Part shown: in pieces, positions 39,965 to 48,836 of the stretch
How the letters are laid out: every line of letters starts with the position of its first letter
Numbering within the stretch: the stretch's first letter is position 1
Source of the DNA: Pigmentiphaga sp. NML030171
Lineage (GTDB): Bacteria > Pseudomonadota > Gammaproteobacteria > Burkholderiales > Burkholderiaceae_B
Direction: 5' to 3'
DNA: 64,000 nucleotides
Assembly (NCBI RefSeq): GCF_002188635.1
Contig: NZ_NINX01000038.1
Coordinates: forward strand, 1 to 64,000
Notes under the pieces: model-generated
What the model saw: the letters and a program-made list of their open reading frames with translations, nothing else
Database searches by the model: none
Told to the model about the DNA's origin: nothing
Translations under genes and position numbers: made by a program

Positions 39965-40543
39965 CTACAGATTGAGCTTGGAGATCTTGGTGCCTTCCAC
40001 CGTCAGGCCGGCCATCAGGCCGGCGTTGGTCAGCGCGAAGGCCACGACCGGAGCCCGGGCGGTATTGGTGTCGACCGCGGCGTTGACACCCGCCTTGACC
40101 ACCGCCACCGATCCGTCCACGCCGGCGGTCCAGCCGTTGCTGGACTTGAAGCGGTCGAGTTCGGCCTGGTTCATGAACATGAACACCAGCGCCTTGGACT
40201 GCGCCCCGGCCTGGAAGCCGAACGAGCCGCTGGCGGTGCTGTAGTAGCCGGTGGTGCGTCCGCCTTCGCGCAGCGCGCCTTCACCGTACTCGCCGCCGAC
40301 GATGAAGCCGGCATTGATCACGCTGGGGAAGACCAGGATGCCGCGGGCCTTGTTGCCCAGTTCGCGGGAACCGTCGACCGTGGAATACAGGCGGTTCAGC
40401 GTTTCGTTGACCCCGGAATCGATCCGGCTGCGCTTGGCGGCGGGCGAGCTGTCGCCGCCCTTGTTGGGGTCGGTCGTGGTGCAACCCGCGGCGACCAGCA
40501 GGCCGGCGGTAGCGGTGGCGTAGAGGAACTGACGACGTTTCAT
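39965..40543 (-). CDS. SYLF-domain (Ysc84-like) lipoprotein
   Basis: A 192-residue lipoprotein with lipobox L-V-A-A-G-C (Cys21) and a SYLF/DUF500 lipid-binding domain. Recognisable parts are A-R-G-I-L-V-F-P-S-V-I-N-A-G-F-I-V-G-G-E-Y-G-E-G-A-L, Y-Y-S-T-A-S-G-S-F-G-F-Q-A-G-A-Q, and the closing V-E-G-T-K-I-S. SYLF proteins bind phosphoinositides in eukaryotes; bacterial members are envelope proteins of unclear role. It has its own upstream region and is probably not part of the pilus operon that follows. Confidence 0.9.
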   Translation of the reverse strand: MKRRQFLYATATAGLLVAAGCTTTDPNKGGDSSPAAKRSRIDSGVNETLNRLYSTVDGSRELGNKARGILVFPSVINAGFIVGGEYGEGALREGGRTTGYYSTASGSFGFQAGAQSKALVFMFMNQAELDRFKSSNGWTAGVDGSVAVVKAGVNAAVDTNTARAPVVAFALTNAGLMAGLTVEGTKISKLNL

Positions 40544-40785
40544 GCTCTCTCTCCTTGAGTGAGCTTGCCCGCAAGCAGCTTCCGGAGGAAGGGTCGAGGC
40601 CCGCCGCGGCAAGCACAGCCATTCTGCCGGATATACGTCAAAACGGCGAATGCAAACGTAACCCGGCTGTTGCATCCGGCCGTCGCCCCGCATGCGCGCC
40701 GCGAAAAGCACGGAAAGCCGCCAAGTGTGCGAAGATCGGGGCATATCGACCAAAACAGGACGTCCGCCTCCAAGCGAGCCCGCCC

Positions 40786-41598
40786 ATGTCCGGATTCGAC
40801 ATTCAAGACCTGGAGTTCCCCGCCTTCGACGGCCAGGCCCTGCCGGGGCGGCTGTACCGGCCCCGCTGCGATGCCGCCGTCCCCCTGCTGGTCGACGTGC
40901 ACGGAGGCGCCTGGATCCGGGGCAACCGGCTGAACAATGCCTCCATGCACGAGGCGCTGGCGGACGAGGGCATTGCCACGTTCGCACTGGATTTCCGCAT
41001 GCCGCCGCAGGCCGAAGCGGCCACCACCTTCGCCGACGTCCACGCCGGCCTGGCCTGGGCCCGCCGGCACGCGAACCGGCTGGGCAGCCGTCCCGAATGG
41101 GTGGGCGGCCTGGGTACGTCCAGCGGCGGCCACCTGCTGATGCTGAACGCCTTGCTGGGGGGCGCCCCTGGCGCGGCGGCGGATCCGGCGCCGCTGGTCC
41201 GCTTTGCGGTGGCCTGCTGGCCGATCCTGGATCCGCTGGCACGCTACCGGATGGCCCGCGAACGCCGGCTCGCGCCACTGCTGGACGCGCACCACGCCTT
41301 CTGGCAGGACGAGGCCGCCATGGAACGGGACAACCCCCAGTTGATCGTGGAACGCGGGGAAGCCCGCCACCTGCCGCCCGTGCTGCTAATACAGGGCACG
41401 GACGATGCCAACGTCGACCACTTCCGCGCCGATGCCTTCGGCGAGCAATACCGGCGGGCCGGCGGCGCGATCGACGTGCTGAAGTACGACGACGAGGCCC
41501 ATATGTTCATCACCGTCGAACCGGGCTCGCCCGCCTCGCTGCACGCGATGGACCGCATCCGGCAGTTCGTGCGCAACCAGTGCCGCGCCGCCGGCTGA
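40786..41598 (+). CDS. Alpha/beta hydrolase (HSL-type esterase)
   Basis: A 270-residue cytoplasmic hydrolase. The oxyanion motif H-G-G-A-W lies near residue 38, the nucleophile elbow G-T-S-S-G-G near 108, the acid in G-T-D-D-A-N, and the histidine in D-D-E-A-H-M-F near the end, so a full Ser-Asp-His triad is present. This fits carboxylesterases of the hormone-sensitive-lipase/BD-FAE group; substrate unknown. The frame is open upstream to 40555, but the ATG at 40786 gives the family-typical N-terminus. The 242 bp before it show no other gene. Confidence 0.85.
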   Translation: MSGFDIQDLEFPAFDGQALPGRLYRPRCDAAVPLLVDVHGGAWIRGNRLNNASMHEALADEGIATFALDFRMPPQAEAATTFADVHAGLAWARRHANRLGSRPEWVGGLGTSSGGHLLMLNALLGGAPGAAADPAPLVRFAVACWPILDPLARYRMARERRLAPLLDAHHAFWQDEAAMERDNPQLIVERGEARHLPPVLLIQGTDDANVDHFRADAFGEQYRRAGGAIDVLKYDDEAHMFITVEPGSPASLHAMDRIRQFVRNQCRAAG

Positions 41599-41739
41599 GC
41601 GCCGCGGCAAGAATGCAAACCATCCTCAAAACGTACAAAATGTTGCGATTCCCGGTCATATGGAAGGGCTAACATCAGCCTGCTAAAGCGTCGCGAATAC
41701 GTAACGGCGCTTTTGCCCAGTCCACTCCAGGAGGTCAAC

Positions 41740-42384
41740 ATGAAAACCAACACCCTCTCCAAAATTGCCCTGGTCGCGGCGCTTGGCGTCTTCGTCGCCG
41801 GTTGCGCCAACCAGCAGCAGACCAACACGGCCATCGGCGCCGGCGGCGGAGCCGCCCTGGGAGCCGGGCTGGGCGCTCTGCTGGGCAACTCCAAGGGCGC
41901 GGCCATCGGCGCCGGCCTGGGGGCCGTGGCGGGCGGGCTGGTCGGCTACAACTGGAAAACCGTCAAGCAGGACGTCGAGAAGTCCGGCTCCAAAGACCTG
42001 GGCATCGACATGACCGAGCAGAACGATGGTTCGCTGAAGGTCAACGTGCCCAGCAGCGTCTCGTTCGACACCGGCAGCTACGCGCTCAAGCCGGCGCTGC
42101 TGCCCGTGCTGGACAGCGTCGCCAAGACATTGAACGAGCATCCCGAACTGCGCGCCAAGGCCGTCGGCCATACCGACAACACCGGCCAGATGTCGCTCAA
42201 CCAGACCCTGTCGCAGAACCGCGCGCAGGCGGTGGTCAACTACCTGACCAGCAAGGGCGTCTCGCCCGCGCGCCTGACCACCGAAGGCCGCGGCCCCAAC
42301 GACCCGATCGCCAGCAACGATACGGTGGAAGGCCGCGCCGCCAACCGCCGCACCGAGATCTACCTGTACGCCACCAAGAACTGA
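41740..42384 (+). CDS. OmpA-family lipoprotein with glycine-zipper
   Basis: A 214-residue outer-membrane lipoprotein. Lipobox V-F-V-A-G-C (Cys22) is followed by a glycine-zipper hydrophobic region (residues about 33-78) with G-A-G-L-G-A-x-x-G repeats, then a C-terminal OmpA peptidoglycan-binding domain with S-F-D-T-G-S-Y-A-L, G-H-T-D-N-T-G, L-S-Q-N-R-A-Q-A-V and N-R-R-T-E-I. It resembles YiaD/Pal-like envelope anchors. GGAGG precedes the ATG at 41740. A strong hairpin follows the stop. Confidence 0.92.
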   Translation: MKTNTLSKIALVAALGVFVAGCANQQQTNTAIGAGGGAALGAGLGALLGNSKGAAIGAGLGAVAGGLVGYNWKTVKQDVEKSGSKDLGIDMTEQNDGSLKVNVPSSVSFDTGSYALKPALLPVLDSVAKTLNEHPELRAKAVGHTDNTGQMSLNQTLSQNRAQAVVNYLTSKGVSPARLTTEGRGPNDPIASNDTVEGRAANRRTEIYLYATKN

Positions 42385-42394
42385 CCGGCGACTT

Positions 42395-42426
42395 CGCCGC
42401 CCTCCGATGGGGGGCGGCGGCGTTCT
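42395..42426 (+). terminator. Hairpin terminator after the OmpA-like gene
   Basis: CGCCGCCC and GGGCGGCG pair around a short TCCGATGG-type loop, followed by GCGTTCTT. The T run is short, so termination may be partial. It separates the lipoprotein gene from the acetyltransferase gene. Confidence 0.6.
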
Positions 42427-42483
42427 TGGGTAAAGTAATGGCTTGCGCCCGGCCGCGGCCGGGCTCCAGGAACGTTCATCGCC

Positions 42484-43047
42484 ATGTCCAGCACCTCCGC
42501 ACTCCTGTCCCCCTCGCCCACGCTCGTCATCCGCGACGCCTGCGACGCCGACCTGGTCGCCATCCAGGCCATCTACGCCTTCCATGTCCTGAACGGCATC
42601 GCCAGCTTCGAGGAAGTTCCGCCCACCGTGGAAGACATGCGCGCCCGCCGCGCCGCCGTGCTCGAGCTTGGCCTGCCCTACCTGGTGGCCGAGCAGGACG
42701 GCACGATCGTCGGCTACAGCTATGCCGGCAGCTACCGCGCGCGGCCGGCCTACCGCCACACCATAGAAAACTCCGTCTACGTCGCCGACGGCACAGGCGG
42801 GCGCGGAATCGGCGTGGCCTTGATGCGGGCCCTGATCGCGCGCTGCCAGGAAGGGCCTTGGCGCCAGATGGTGGCCGTCATCGGCGACAGCGGCAACGCG
42901 GCCTCCATCGCCCTGCACCGCAAGGTCGGGTTCGAACACGCCGGCGTGCTGCGCAGCGTGGGCTTCAAGCACGGCCGCTGGGTCGATACCGTCATGATGC
43001 AGTTGCCGCTGGGCCAGGGTGACCGCAGCCTTCCCGGCGGTCCATGA
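42484..43047 (+). CDS. GNAT acetyltransferase (phosphinothricin/methionine sulfoximine type)
   Basis: A 187-residue N-acetyltransferase related to Pat/MddA enzymes that acetylate phosphinothricin or methionine sulfone/sulfoximine. Family elements are I-R-D-A-x-x-A-D, I-Y-x-x-H-V-L-N-G-I-A-S-F-E, G-Y-S-Y-A-G-S-Y-R-x-R-x-A-Y-R-H-T-I-E-N-S-V-Y-V, R-G-I-G-V-A-L-M for acetyl-CoA, and N-x-A-S-I-A-L-H-R-K-V-G-F. The real substrate in this organism is unknown. The DUF72 gene begins only 4 nt after its stop. Confidence 0.88.
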   Translation: MSSTSALLSPSPTLVIRDACDADLVAIQAIYAFHVLNGIASFEEVPPTVEDMRARRAAVLELGLPYLVAEQDGTIVGYSYAGSYRARPAYRHTIENSVYVADGTGGRGIGVALMRALIARCQEGPWRQMVAVIGDSGNAASIALHRKVGFEHAGVLRSVGFKHGRWVDTVMMQLPLGQGDRSLPGGP

Positions 43048-43051
43048 CACC

Positions 43052-43936
43052 ATGGGCGACATGCGCGTGGGCATCTCCGGCTGGCGCTACCCTCCCTGGC
43101 GAGGAGTGTTCTATCCGGACGACCTGCCGCAGCGGCTGGAACTGGCCTACGCGTCGCGCGAATTCTCGACCATAGAACTGAACGGTTCGTTCTATTCGCT
43201 GCAGACGCCCGAGCGCTACGCCCGCTGGCATGCCGACACGCCCAAGGGCTTCCTTTTCAGCGTGAAGGGACCGCGCTACATGACCCACATCCTGCGGCTT
43301 CGCGAAATCGATCGGCCGCTGGCCAACTTCCTGGCGTCGGGGCTTTTCGAACTCAAGGACAAGCTGGGCCCCATTCTGTGGCAGTTCCCGCCCAGCCTGC
43401 GGTTCGACCCGGCGTTGTTCGAAACCTTCTTCAAGGCCCTGCCGCACGATACCGATCACGCCCGCGCGCTGGCGGCCCGGCACGAGACGCGCATGCAGGG
43501 CCGCGCCAGCCTGGCTGCCCAGCCCGGCCTGCCCTTGCGTCACGCGATCGAGATCCGGCACGACAGTTTCGTCGATCCGGCGTTCACCGACATGCTGCGG
43601 CATTACGGCATGGCCCTGGTGGTGGCTGACACCGCCGGCAAATGGCCCTACTACGAAGACGTCACCGCCGATTTCGTCTACATCCGCCTGCACGGCGACC
43701 AGGAGCTGTACGTCAGCGGCTACACCGACGCGGCGCTGGATGGCTGGGCCCGGCGCATCCGGGCCTGGGCACGCGGCGGCGAACCACGCGACGCCCGCCG
43801 CATGGGCGGCAAGGCGCCGCGCCGCGCCGCCGGGCGCCATGTGTTCTGCTACTTCGACAATGACGCGAAGGTGGAAGCGCCTCGCAATGCCAAGACGCTG
43901 ATGAGCAACCTGGGGCTGCCCATGCGGGCGTCCTAG
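43052..43936 (+). CDS. DUF72 family protein (YecE-like)
   Basis: A 294-residue TIM-barrel-like protein of unknown function. Family blocks present: V-G-I-S-G-W-R-Y-P-P-W-R-G-V-F-Y-P, F-S-T-I-E-L-N-G-S-F-Y, F-S-V-K-G-P-R-Y-M-T-H, G-P-I-L-W-Q-F-P-P, A-I-E-I-R-H-D-S-F, and V-Y-I-R-L-H-G at the end. An ATG at 43052 is preferred because it follows the acetyltransferase stop by 4 nt; another in-frame ATG lies at 43061. Confidence 0.9.
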   Translation: MGDMRVGISGWRYPPWRGVFYPDDLPQRLELAYASREFSTIELNGSFYSLQTPERYARWHADTPKGFLFSVKGPRYMTHILRLREIDRPLANFLASGLFELKDKLGPILWQFPPSLRFDPALFETFFKALPHDTDHARALAARHETRMQGRASLAAQPGLPLRHAIEIRHDSFVDPAFTDMLRHYGMALVVADTAGKWPYYEDVTADFVYIRLHGDQELYVSGYTDAALDGWARRIRAWARGGEPRDARRMGGKAPRRAAGRHVFCYFDNDAKVEAPRNAKTLMSNLGLPMRAS

Positions 43937-43956
43937 GTTTTCCGCGAGACGCCGAC

Positions 43957-44913
43957 GTGAACATCGACAGCAGACGCAACCGCAGCGACCAGTTGCGCAT
44001 CAAGCACCTGCGCCTGCTGGAGCTGGTGGCCGAGCACCATTCGCTGGCCGCGGTAGCGCAGGCCCTGCACCTGAGCCAGCCCACCGTGACCAGCATGGTG
44101 CAGACGCTGGAGGAGGTCTTCGGCACCACGCTGATCGAACGCAACGCACGCGGGGGCAGCCTGACCGACGCCGGCAATCTCGCGCTGAGGCAGTTGCGCA
44201 TCGCGCTGGCATCGTTCGACACGGCGCTGGAAAGCGTGGTGCGGGGCAGCACGCCGCTGGTGCGCGTCGGCGTCCTGCCGCTGCTCGACGCCTGGCTGCT
44301 GCCGCAGGCCATGGCCCGGATGGAATCCACCGGCACCCTGCCCCGCATCGCCATCACGCATGGCGGCATCAACGTGCTGTACGGCGGCCTGGACCGGAGC
44401 GAGATCGATTGCGCGATCTGCCACCTGGACGAGTTGCCCGTGCAGGGCGGCCGCCTGACCGACCTGCACATCGAACCGCTGCACGAGGAAAGCCGGCTGT
44501 TCGCCTGCGCGACGGACCATCCGCTCGCGCGGCATGCCTCGCTGCGGCTGAGCGATCTCGCCAACCAGGAATGGATCGTCCCGCCCAAGGCGTCCCAGGC
44601 CCGACGGGTGCTCGAGCGCGTGTTCCTGGGCGCCGGCCTGGTCCCGCCGGAACCTCGCATCGAGTCCTTCCCGTATCACACGAACCTGGAGGTCGTGGCG
44701 GCCACCCGCATGCTGACCTTCGCGCCGTCGTCGCCGGTCCGCCACTATGCCGGGATGGGCCGCGTGCACATACTGCCCGTCGCCGACGACATCCCGGTCA
44801 GCCGGCTGGCGTTCCTGGCGCGCCAACCCGTGATGCAGCTACCCGGGGTCGAACCGCTGCGGCAGGCCGTGGTCTGGGCGGCCCGGCAGATGGCCGCCGC
44901 GCGGGCGGCCTGA
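43957..44913 (+). CDS. LysR-family regulator, linked to a CoA-transferase/Bug pair
   Basis: A 318-residue LysR-type regulator. The N-terminal winged helix (L-R-L-L-E-L-V-A-E-H-H-S-L-A-A-V-A-Q-A-L-H-L-S-Q-P-T-V-T) is complete, and a substrate-binding domain follows (about residues 95-300). GTG at 43957 is used; there is no strong ribosome site. It converges with the CoA-transferase gene, 6 bp apart, rather than diverging from it. It may also control genes elsewhere. Confidence 0.88.
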   Translation: MNIDSRRNRSDQLRIKHLRLLELVAEHHSLAAVAQALHLSQPTVTSMVQTLEEVFGTTLIERNARGGSLTDAGNLALRQLRIALASFDTALESVVRGSTPLVRVGVLPLLDAWLLPQAMARMESTGTLPRIAITHGGINVLYGGLDRSEIDCAICHLDELPVQGGRLTDLHIEPLHEESRLFACATDHPLARHASLRLSDLANQEWIVPPKASQARRVLERVFLGAGLVPPEPRIESFPYHTNLEVVAATRMLTFAPSSPVRHYAGMGRVHILPVADDIPVSRLAFLARQPVMQLPGVEPLRQAVVWAARQMAAARAA

Positions 44914-44919
44914 CCCGGC

Positions 44920-46011
44920 TCAGGCCCAGGCGCGAAAGCCCAGCCCCGGCACCGTCGCGCTGTCCTCGCCATCCTTGAGCACCACCGGCTCCAGCGCACC
45001 GCTGGCGACGGCGTCGGCCGCGAACTCCGCCACCGACCGGACCTTGGACGCCGGCACGCCGGCCTGGGCCAGCCGCTGTTCGAGCTGCGCCGCCTCCCAT
45101 TCTTCCATCCGCTCCCGCAGCCGCGCCTTGAGCAACACGGGGTCCTTCGCCCTCAGGAAAGACACCTGCTCGCCCGGCCCGGACGACACGTCGAACAAGG
45201 CAGGATCGGTGGCCAGCTCTTGCAGCCCCAGCACCTCCAGCAGGCGGGCGAACTGCGCGGGCGTATTGGCCCCCAGCGCGATCCAGCCGTCGCGCGTGCG
45301 GAAGAAGTCGGCGGCGGGGCTGCCCGAATAGCCCTGGTTGCCGACACGGCGGGGCGACACGCCCTTGGTCAGGGCCTCGACGGCACAGCTGTACATCAGT
45401 TGCATGGACGCCGCCGCCATGGACACATCGAGCAGGATGCTGCGGCCGTCGCGGTTGCGCTGGTGCAGGGCGCTCACGATGGCCAGCGCACCCAGCATGC
45501 CCGTGGCCGCGTCGACCACCGGGAAACCGGTCTTGATCGGGTCGTCGCCTTCCATGCCTCCCATCATCGCCATGCCGGTCATCGCCTGCACGACGTGGTC
45601 GTAGGCCGGCCGGTCGGCCCAGGGCCCGGTCCGGCCGAACCCGGAGATCGAGCAATAGACGACGCGCGGGTTGACCGCCCGGATCGCTTCGTAGCCCAAT
45701 CCGTGCCGCTCCAGCGATCCGGGGCGGAAGTTGTCCACGAACACGTCGGTCTCGCGCGCCATCTCCAGGACCTGGGCGCGTCCTTGCTCGGTGCGGAAAT
45801 CCAGCGATACACAGCGCTTGCCGCCATTGAGCGACAGGAAGGCCGACGGCCCCCGCTCGGACCGGCGCAGCACGTCGCCGCCGGCGGGTTTCTCGATCTT
45901 GACGACGTCGGCGCCCATCCGGGCAAGGTAGAAGGTCGCCAGGGGGCCGGCGATGACGTGCGAGAAATCCAGCACGCGCACGCCCGCCAGCGGCAGGAAA
46001 TCTTGGTTCAT
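44920..46011 (-). CDS. CaiB/BaiF family III CoA-transferase
   Basis: A 363-residue CoA-transferase. Early block L-A-G-V-R-V-L-D-F-S-H-V-I-A-G-P and V-D-N-F-R-P-G are standard, and the putative catalytic Asp167 lies in G-F-P-V-V-D-A-A-T-G-M, equivalent to Asp169 of formyl-CoA transferase. It would move CoA between carboxylic acids; the acid is not predictable. Its stop region meets the converging LysR gene, and it follows the Bug gene by 15 bp in the same direction, suggesting uptake and activation of the same organic acid. Confidence 0.9.
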   Translation of the reverse strand: MNQDFLPLAGVRVLDFSHVIAGPLATFYLARMGADVVKIEKPAGGDVLRRSERGPSAFLSLNGGKRCVSLDFRTEQGRAQVLEMARETDVFVDNFRPGSLERHGLGYEAIRAVNPRVVYCSISGFGRTGPWADRPAYDHVVQAMTGMAMMGGMEGDDPIKTGFPVVDAATGMLGALAIVSALHQRNRDGRSILLDVSMAAASMQLMYSCAVEALTKGVSPRRVGNQGYSGSPAADFFRTRDGWIALGANTPAQFARLLEVLGLQELATDPALFDVSSGPGEQVSFLRAKDPVLLKARLRERMEEWEAAQLEQRLAQAGVPASKVRSVAEFAADAVASGALEPVVLKDGEDSATVPGLGFRAWA

Positions 46012-46026
46012 AGAATGGCCATGCGC

Positions 46027-47004
46027 CTAGAATTGAACGATCTTGGAAGCGCGCACGATGCGCGAGAACTTGGCGGTTTCCTTCGCCAGGAAGTCGGCGA
46101 AATCGTCCGCGGTCGGCGACAGCTCCACCGGCGATCCGTTCTTGTCGAAGAACGCGTTCAGGTCGCCGCGCTTGAAGGTCTCGTGGATCGCGCGGTTCAA
46201 CTTGGCCACGATGTCCGCGGGCATGCCCGCCGGCCCCCAGACGCCGTTCCACGATTCGATCACCGTGTCGTCGTTGCCCAGCGCCTCCTTCAGCGTCGGC
46301 ACCTCGGGAAGAATGGGCAGGCGCCTGGCCGAGGTCACGCCCAGCACCCGCACGGCGCCCGATTCGATCTGCGGCAGCGCCGCCGTCACGACCGGAAAGC
46401 AGAACTGCGTCTGGCCGCCCAGCAGCGAAGGCACGAGATCCACCGAGCCGCGATAAGGCACGTGGACCACGTCGATGCCGGTGGCCGTGGCCAGCGCGGC
46501 GCCCGCCAGGTGCGAGCCCGTGCCCACGCCGCCCGAGGCGAAGTTCAGCTTGCCCGGGGACTGGCGGGCGGCCGCCAGGATGTCCTGGATCGATCGATAG
46601 GGCGACGTCCCCGCCACCGCCAGCACGAAGGGATTCATGTTGATCAGCGACACGGGCGCCAGGTTCTTCAGCACGTCCACGCCCACGGCGGGATTGATCA
46701 GCTTGTTGGTGATCATGGGCGAGCCGCCGAACAGCAGCGTGTAGCCGTCCGCCTTGGCCTGCGAGACCGACACCGCGCCCAGCGTGCCGCCCGCGCCCAC
46801 CTTGTTCTCGACGAATACGCTCTGCCCCACCTGGCTGCCCAGCGCCTCGGCGAATTTCCGCGCCAGCAGGTCGACGCCGCCGCCGGCGGCATAGGGCACC
46901 ACGAGGCGGATCGGGCGGTCGGGGTAGGTATCGGCCGGGGCGGCCTGGCTTGCTGCCGGCACGAGGCAGCAAGCCAGTGCCGCGGCAAGAATGCGTGCGC
47001 GCAT
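46027..47004 (-). CDS. Bug-family periplasmic receptor, paired with CoA-transferase
   Basis: A 325-residue periplasmic receptor. Signal peptide to A-S-Q-A-A (about residue 22), then Y-P-D-R-P-I-R-L-V-V-P-Y-A-A-G-G-G-V-D, the family ligand loop with its Asp, G-A-G-G-T-L-G, D-G-Y-T-L-L-F and V-H-V-P-Y-R-G. It likely captures a carboxylate that the CoA-transferase activates. No transporter membrane subunits are present, as is usual for scattered Bug genes. Confidence 0.93.
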   Translation of the reverse strand: MRARILAAALACCLVPAASQAAPADTYPDRPIRLVVPYAAGGGVDLLARKFAEALGSQVGQSVFVENKVGAGGTLGAVSVSQAKADGYTLLFGGSPMITNKLINPAVGVDVLKNLAPVSLINMNPFVLAVAGTSPYRSIQDILAAARQSPGKLNFASGGVGTGSHLAGAALATATGIDVVHVPYRGSVDLVPSLLGGQTQFCFPVVTAALPQIESGAVRVLGVTSARRLPILPEVPTLKEALGNDDTVIESWNGVWGPAGMPADIVAKLNRAIHETFKRGDLNAFFDKNGSPVELSPTADDFADFLAKETAKFSRIVRASKIVQF

Positions 47005-47135
47005 GGCGGGTCTCCTGTCATGGGTATGGGCATGAATGCCGAGTGACCGCGATTGTGGCCGCGCCCGCCCCCCGCAACAATTCGAAAATCGGGAACCCGC
47101 CTTCGGCTTTTTCTATGGGCCGCGGCGCGCGGCGC

Positions 47136-47705
47136 TCAGCGCCGCGGGAAGGGCTTGCTCAGGAAGCGCGAACCGGCCATCCCGAAACGCCACGGCACGT
47201 CCAGCGCCTTCGAGATACCGATGCGCGGACCGGTGGCGATGTCCGGCTCGCCCTCGCGCGCCACCAGTTCGAAGGGCGGGCGATCGAGCCGCATGCCGTC
47301 GAAGCTGCGATCGATGCCCAGGGCCTGGCCCACGCGCCCCGGTCCCGAGCACAGCAGCCGCGGATCGTCCACCCCGCGTCTTGCGCGCATGATGTCCAGG
47401 CCATGGGTCGGCTCCAGCGCGCGGATCAGCACCCCGGCGCCGTGGCCGGATTCGCGGCAGACCAGGTTCAGGCACCAGTGGATGCCGTAAGACCGGTAGA
47501 CGTAGGCCCTGCCGGGTTCGCCGAACATCGAGGCATTGCGCGGCGTGGGCCCCGAGAAGCTGTGCGAGGCGGGGTCCTCCCTGTCGTAGGCCTCGGCCTC
47601 CACGATGCGTCCGCCCACGCCGTCCACCAGCAGGGTCACGCCGATCAGCAGCGGACCGACTTCGGCCGACGGAGCATGGAAATCGATATGGGCAAGGTAA
47701 GGCAT
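47136..47705 (-). CDS. mpg: DNA-3-methyladenine glycosylase (AAG/Mpg family)
   Basis: A 189-residue base-excision repair enzyme that removes alkylated and deaminated purines. Family parts: [19 protein letters not shown] (catalytic Glu), D-P-A-S-H-S-F-S-G-x-T-x-R-N-A-S-M-F-G, [15 protein letters not shown], and the [10 protein letters not shown] block. The ATG at 47705 (M-P-Y-L-A-H) fits relatives; the 39 upstream in-frame codons overlap the promoter of the next gene. Confidence 0.93.
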   Translation of the reverse strand: MPYLAHIDFHAPSAEVGPLLIGVTLLVDGVGGRIVEAEAYDREDPASHSFSGPTPRNASMFGEPGRAYVYRSYGIHWCLNLVCRESGHGAGVLIRALEPTHGLDIMRARRGVDDPRLLCSGPGRVGQALGIDRSFDGMRLDRPPFELVAREGEPDIATGPRIGISKALDVPWRFGMAGSRFLSKPFPRR

Positions 47706-47849
47706 GGGGACATCCGTTCTCGCAGCGAGAACAGAGTGTATCCGCTGGGACGATTGCCGCCCGCCGCCGATCTCCCGATACTTTTGCCAACACCCGCGCG
47801 GCCCGGCACGAAGCGGGTCCACCTCCCCTTCCCGAGAGGATACGCACTC

Positions 47850-48827
47850 ATGGATAGACGCCAGGCCCTACTGACGATGGCCGGCGCGGCGGGCTGCGCG
47901 CTGCTGCCCGCGGTGCCCGCCCACGCCCAGTCCTACCCCGCCCGCCCGGTGCGTTGGCTGGTGCCCTTCCCGCCTGGCGGCACCATGGACCAGGTCGTGC
48001 GCGCCGTCGCGCAGGGCATGCAGGGCCGGTTCGGCCAACCCCTGATCATCGAGAACAAGCCGGGGGCGGGCACGGTCATCGCCGTCGACCAGGTGGCGAA
48101 ATCCGCTGCCGACGGCTACACCCTGGTCACGGTGGCCAACAGCTTCACCATCAACCCCTCGCTCTACGCCAAGCTGCCCTACGACACCGAACACGGCTTC
48201 GCGCCGGTCGCCCTGCTGGGCGCCACCGCGAACATTCTGGTGGGCCGGCCCGGACTCGAGCCCAAGACCCTGCCGCAATTGATCGCCTACGCCAGGCAAC
48301 ATCCGGGCAAGTTGTCCTATGCCTCGTTCGGCACGGGCACCTCCGCCCACCTGGCGGGCGAGATGCTCAAGCAGATGGCCGGCGTGGACATCCTGCACGT
48401 GCCCTACAAGGGCGGCGTGCCGGCCTTGACCGACATCCTGGGCGGACAGGTGGACCTGATGTTCAACAACCTGCCCGACATGCTGCCCTACCTGGCCAAC
48501 GGCAAGCTGCGCGGCTACGGCGTCACGTCCAAGGCCCGCTCCGCGCTGGCCCCCGACCTGCCCACCATCGCTGAACAGGGCTACCCGGATTTCGAGACCA
48601 ACTCCTGGTACGGCGTGCTGGCCCCGGCCGGCACGCCGGCCGCGGTGGTCGCCTACCTGAACCAGGCGATCAACGCCTCGCTGGAAGCGGCCGCCACGCG
48701 GGCCACGCTGGGCGGCATGGGCTTCGACGTCGCCCCCGGGGCCCCGTCGCAACTGGGCGCACTGATCGCGAAGGACCTCAAGCTGAACGCGAAGCTGGTG
48801 CGCGACGCCAACATCAGGCTCGACTAG
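47850..48827 (+). CDS. Bug-family periplasmic receptor
   Basis: A 325-residue periplasmic receptor with a twin-Arg-containing but Sec-like signal peptide (M-D-R-R-Q-A-L-L..., cleavage after A-H-A near residue 26), then [40 protein letters not shown] and V-P-Y-K-G-G. GAGAGGA precedes the ATG at 47850. It stands next to, and converges on, the LysR gene of the next module. Confidence 0.93.
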   Translation: MDRRQALLTMAGAAGCALLPAVPAHAQSYPARPVRWLVPFPPGGTMDQVVRAVAQGMQGRFGQPLIIENKPGAGTVIAVDQVAKSAADGYTLVTVANSFTINPSLYAKLPYDTEHGFAPVALLGATANILVGRPGLEPKTLPQLIAYARQHPGKLSYASFGTGTSAHLAGEMLKQMAGVDILHVPYKGGVPALTDILGGQVDLMFNNLPDMLPYLANGKLRGYGVTSKARSALAPDLPTIAEQGYPDFETNSWYGVLAPAGTPAAVVAYLNQAINASLEAAATRATLGGMGFDVAPGAPSQLGALIAKDLKLNAKLVRDANIRLD

Positions 48828-48836
48828 GGCCTGTTC

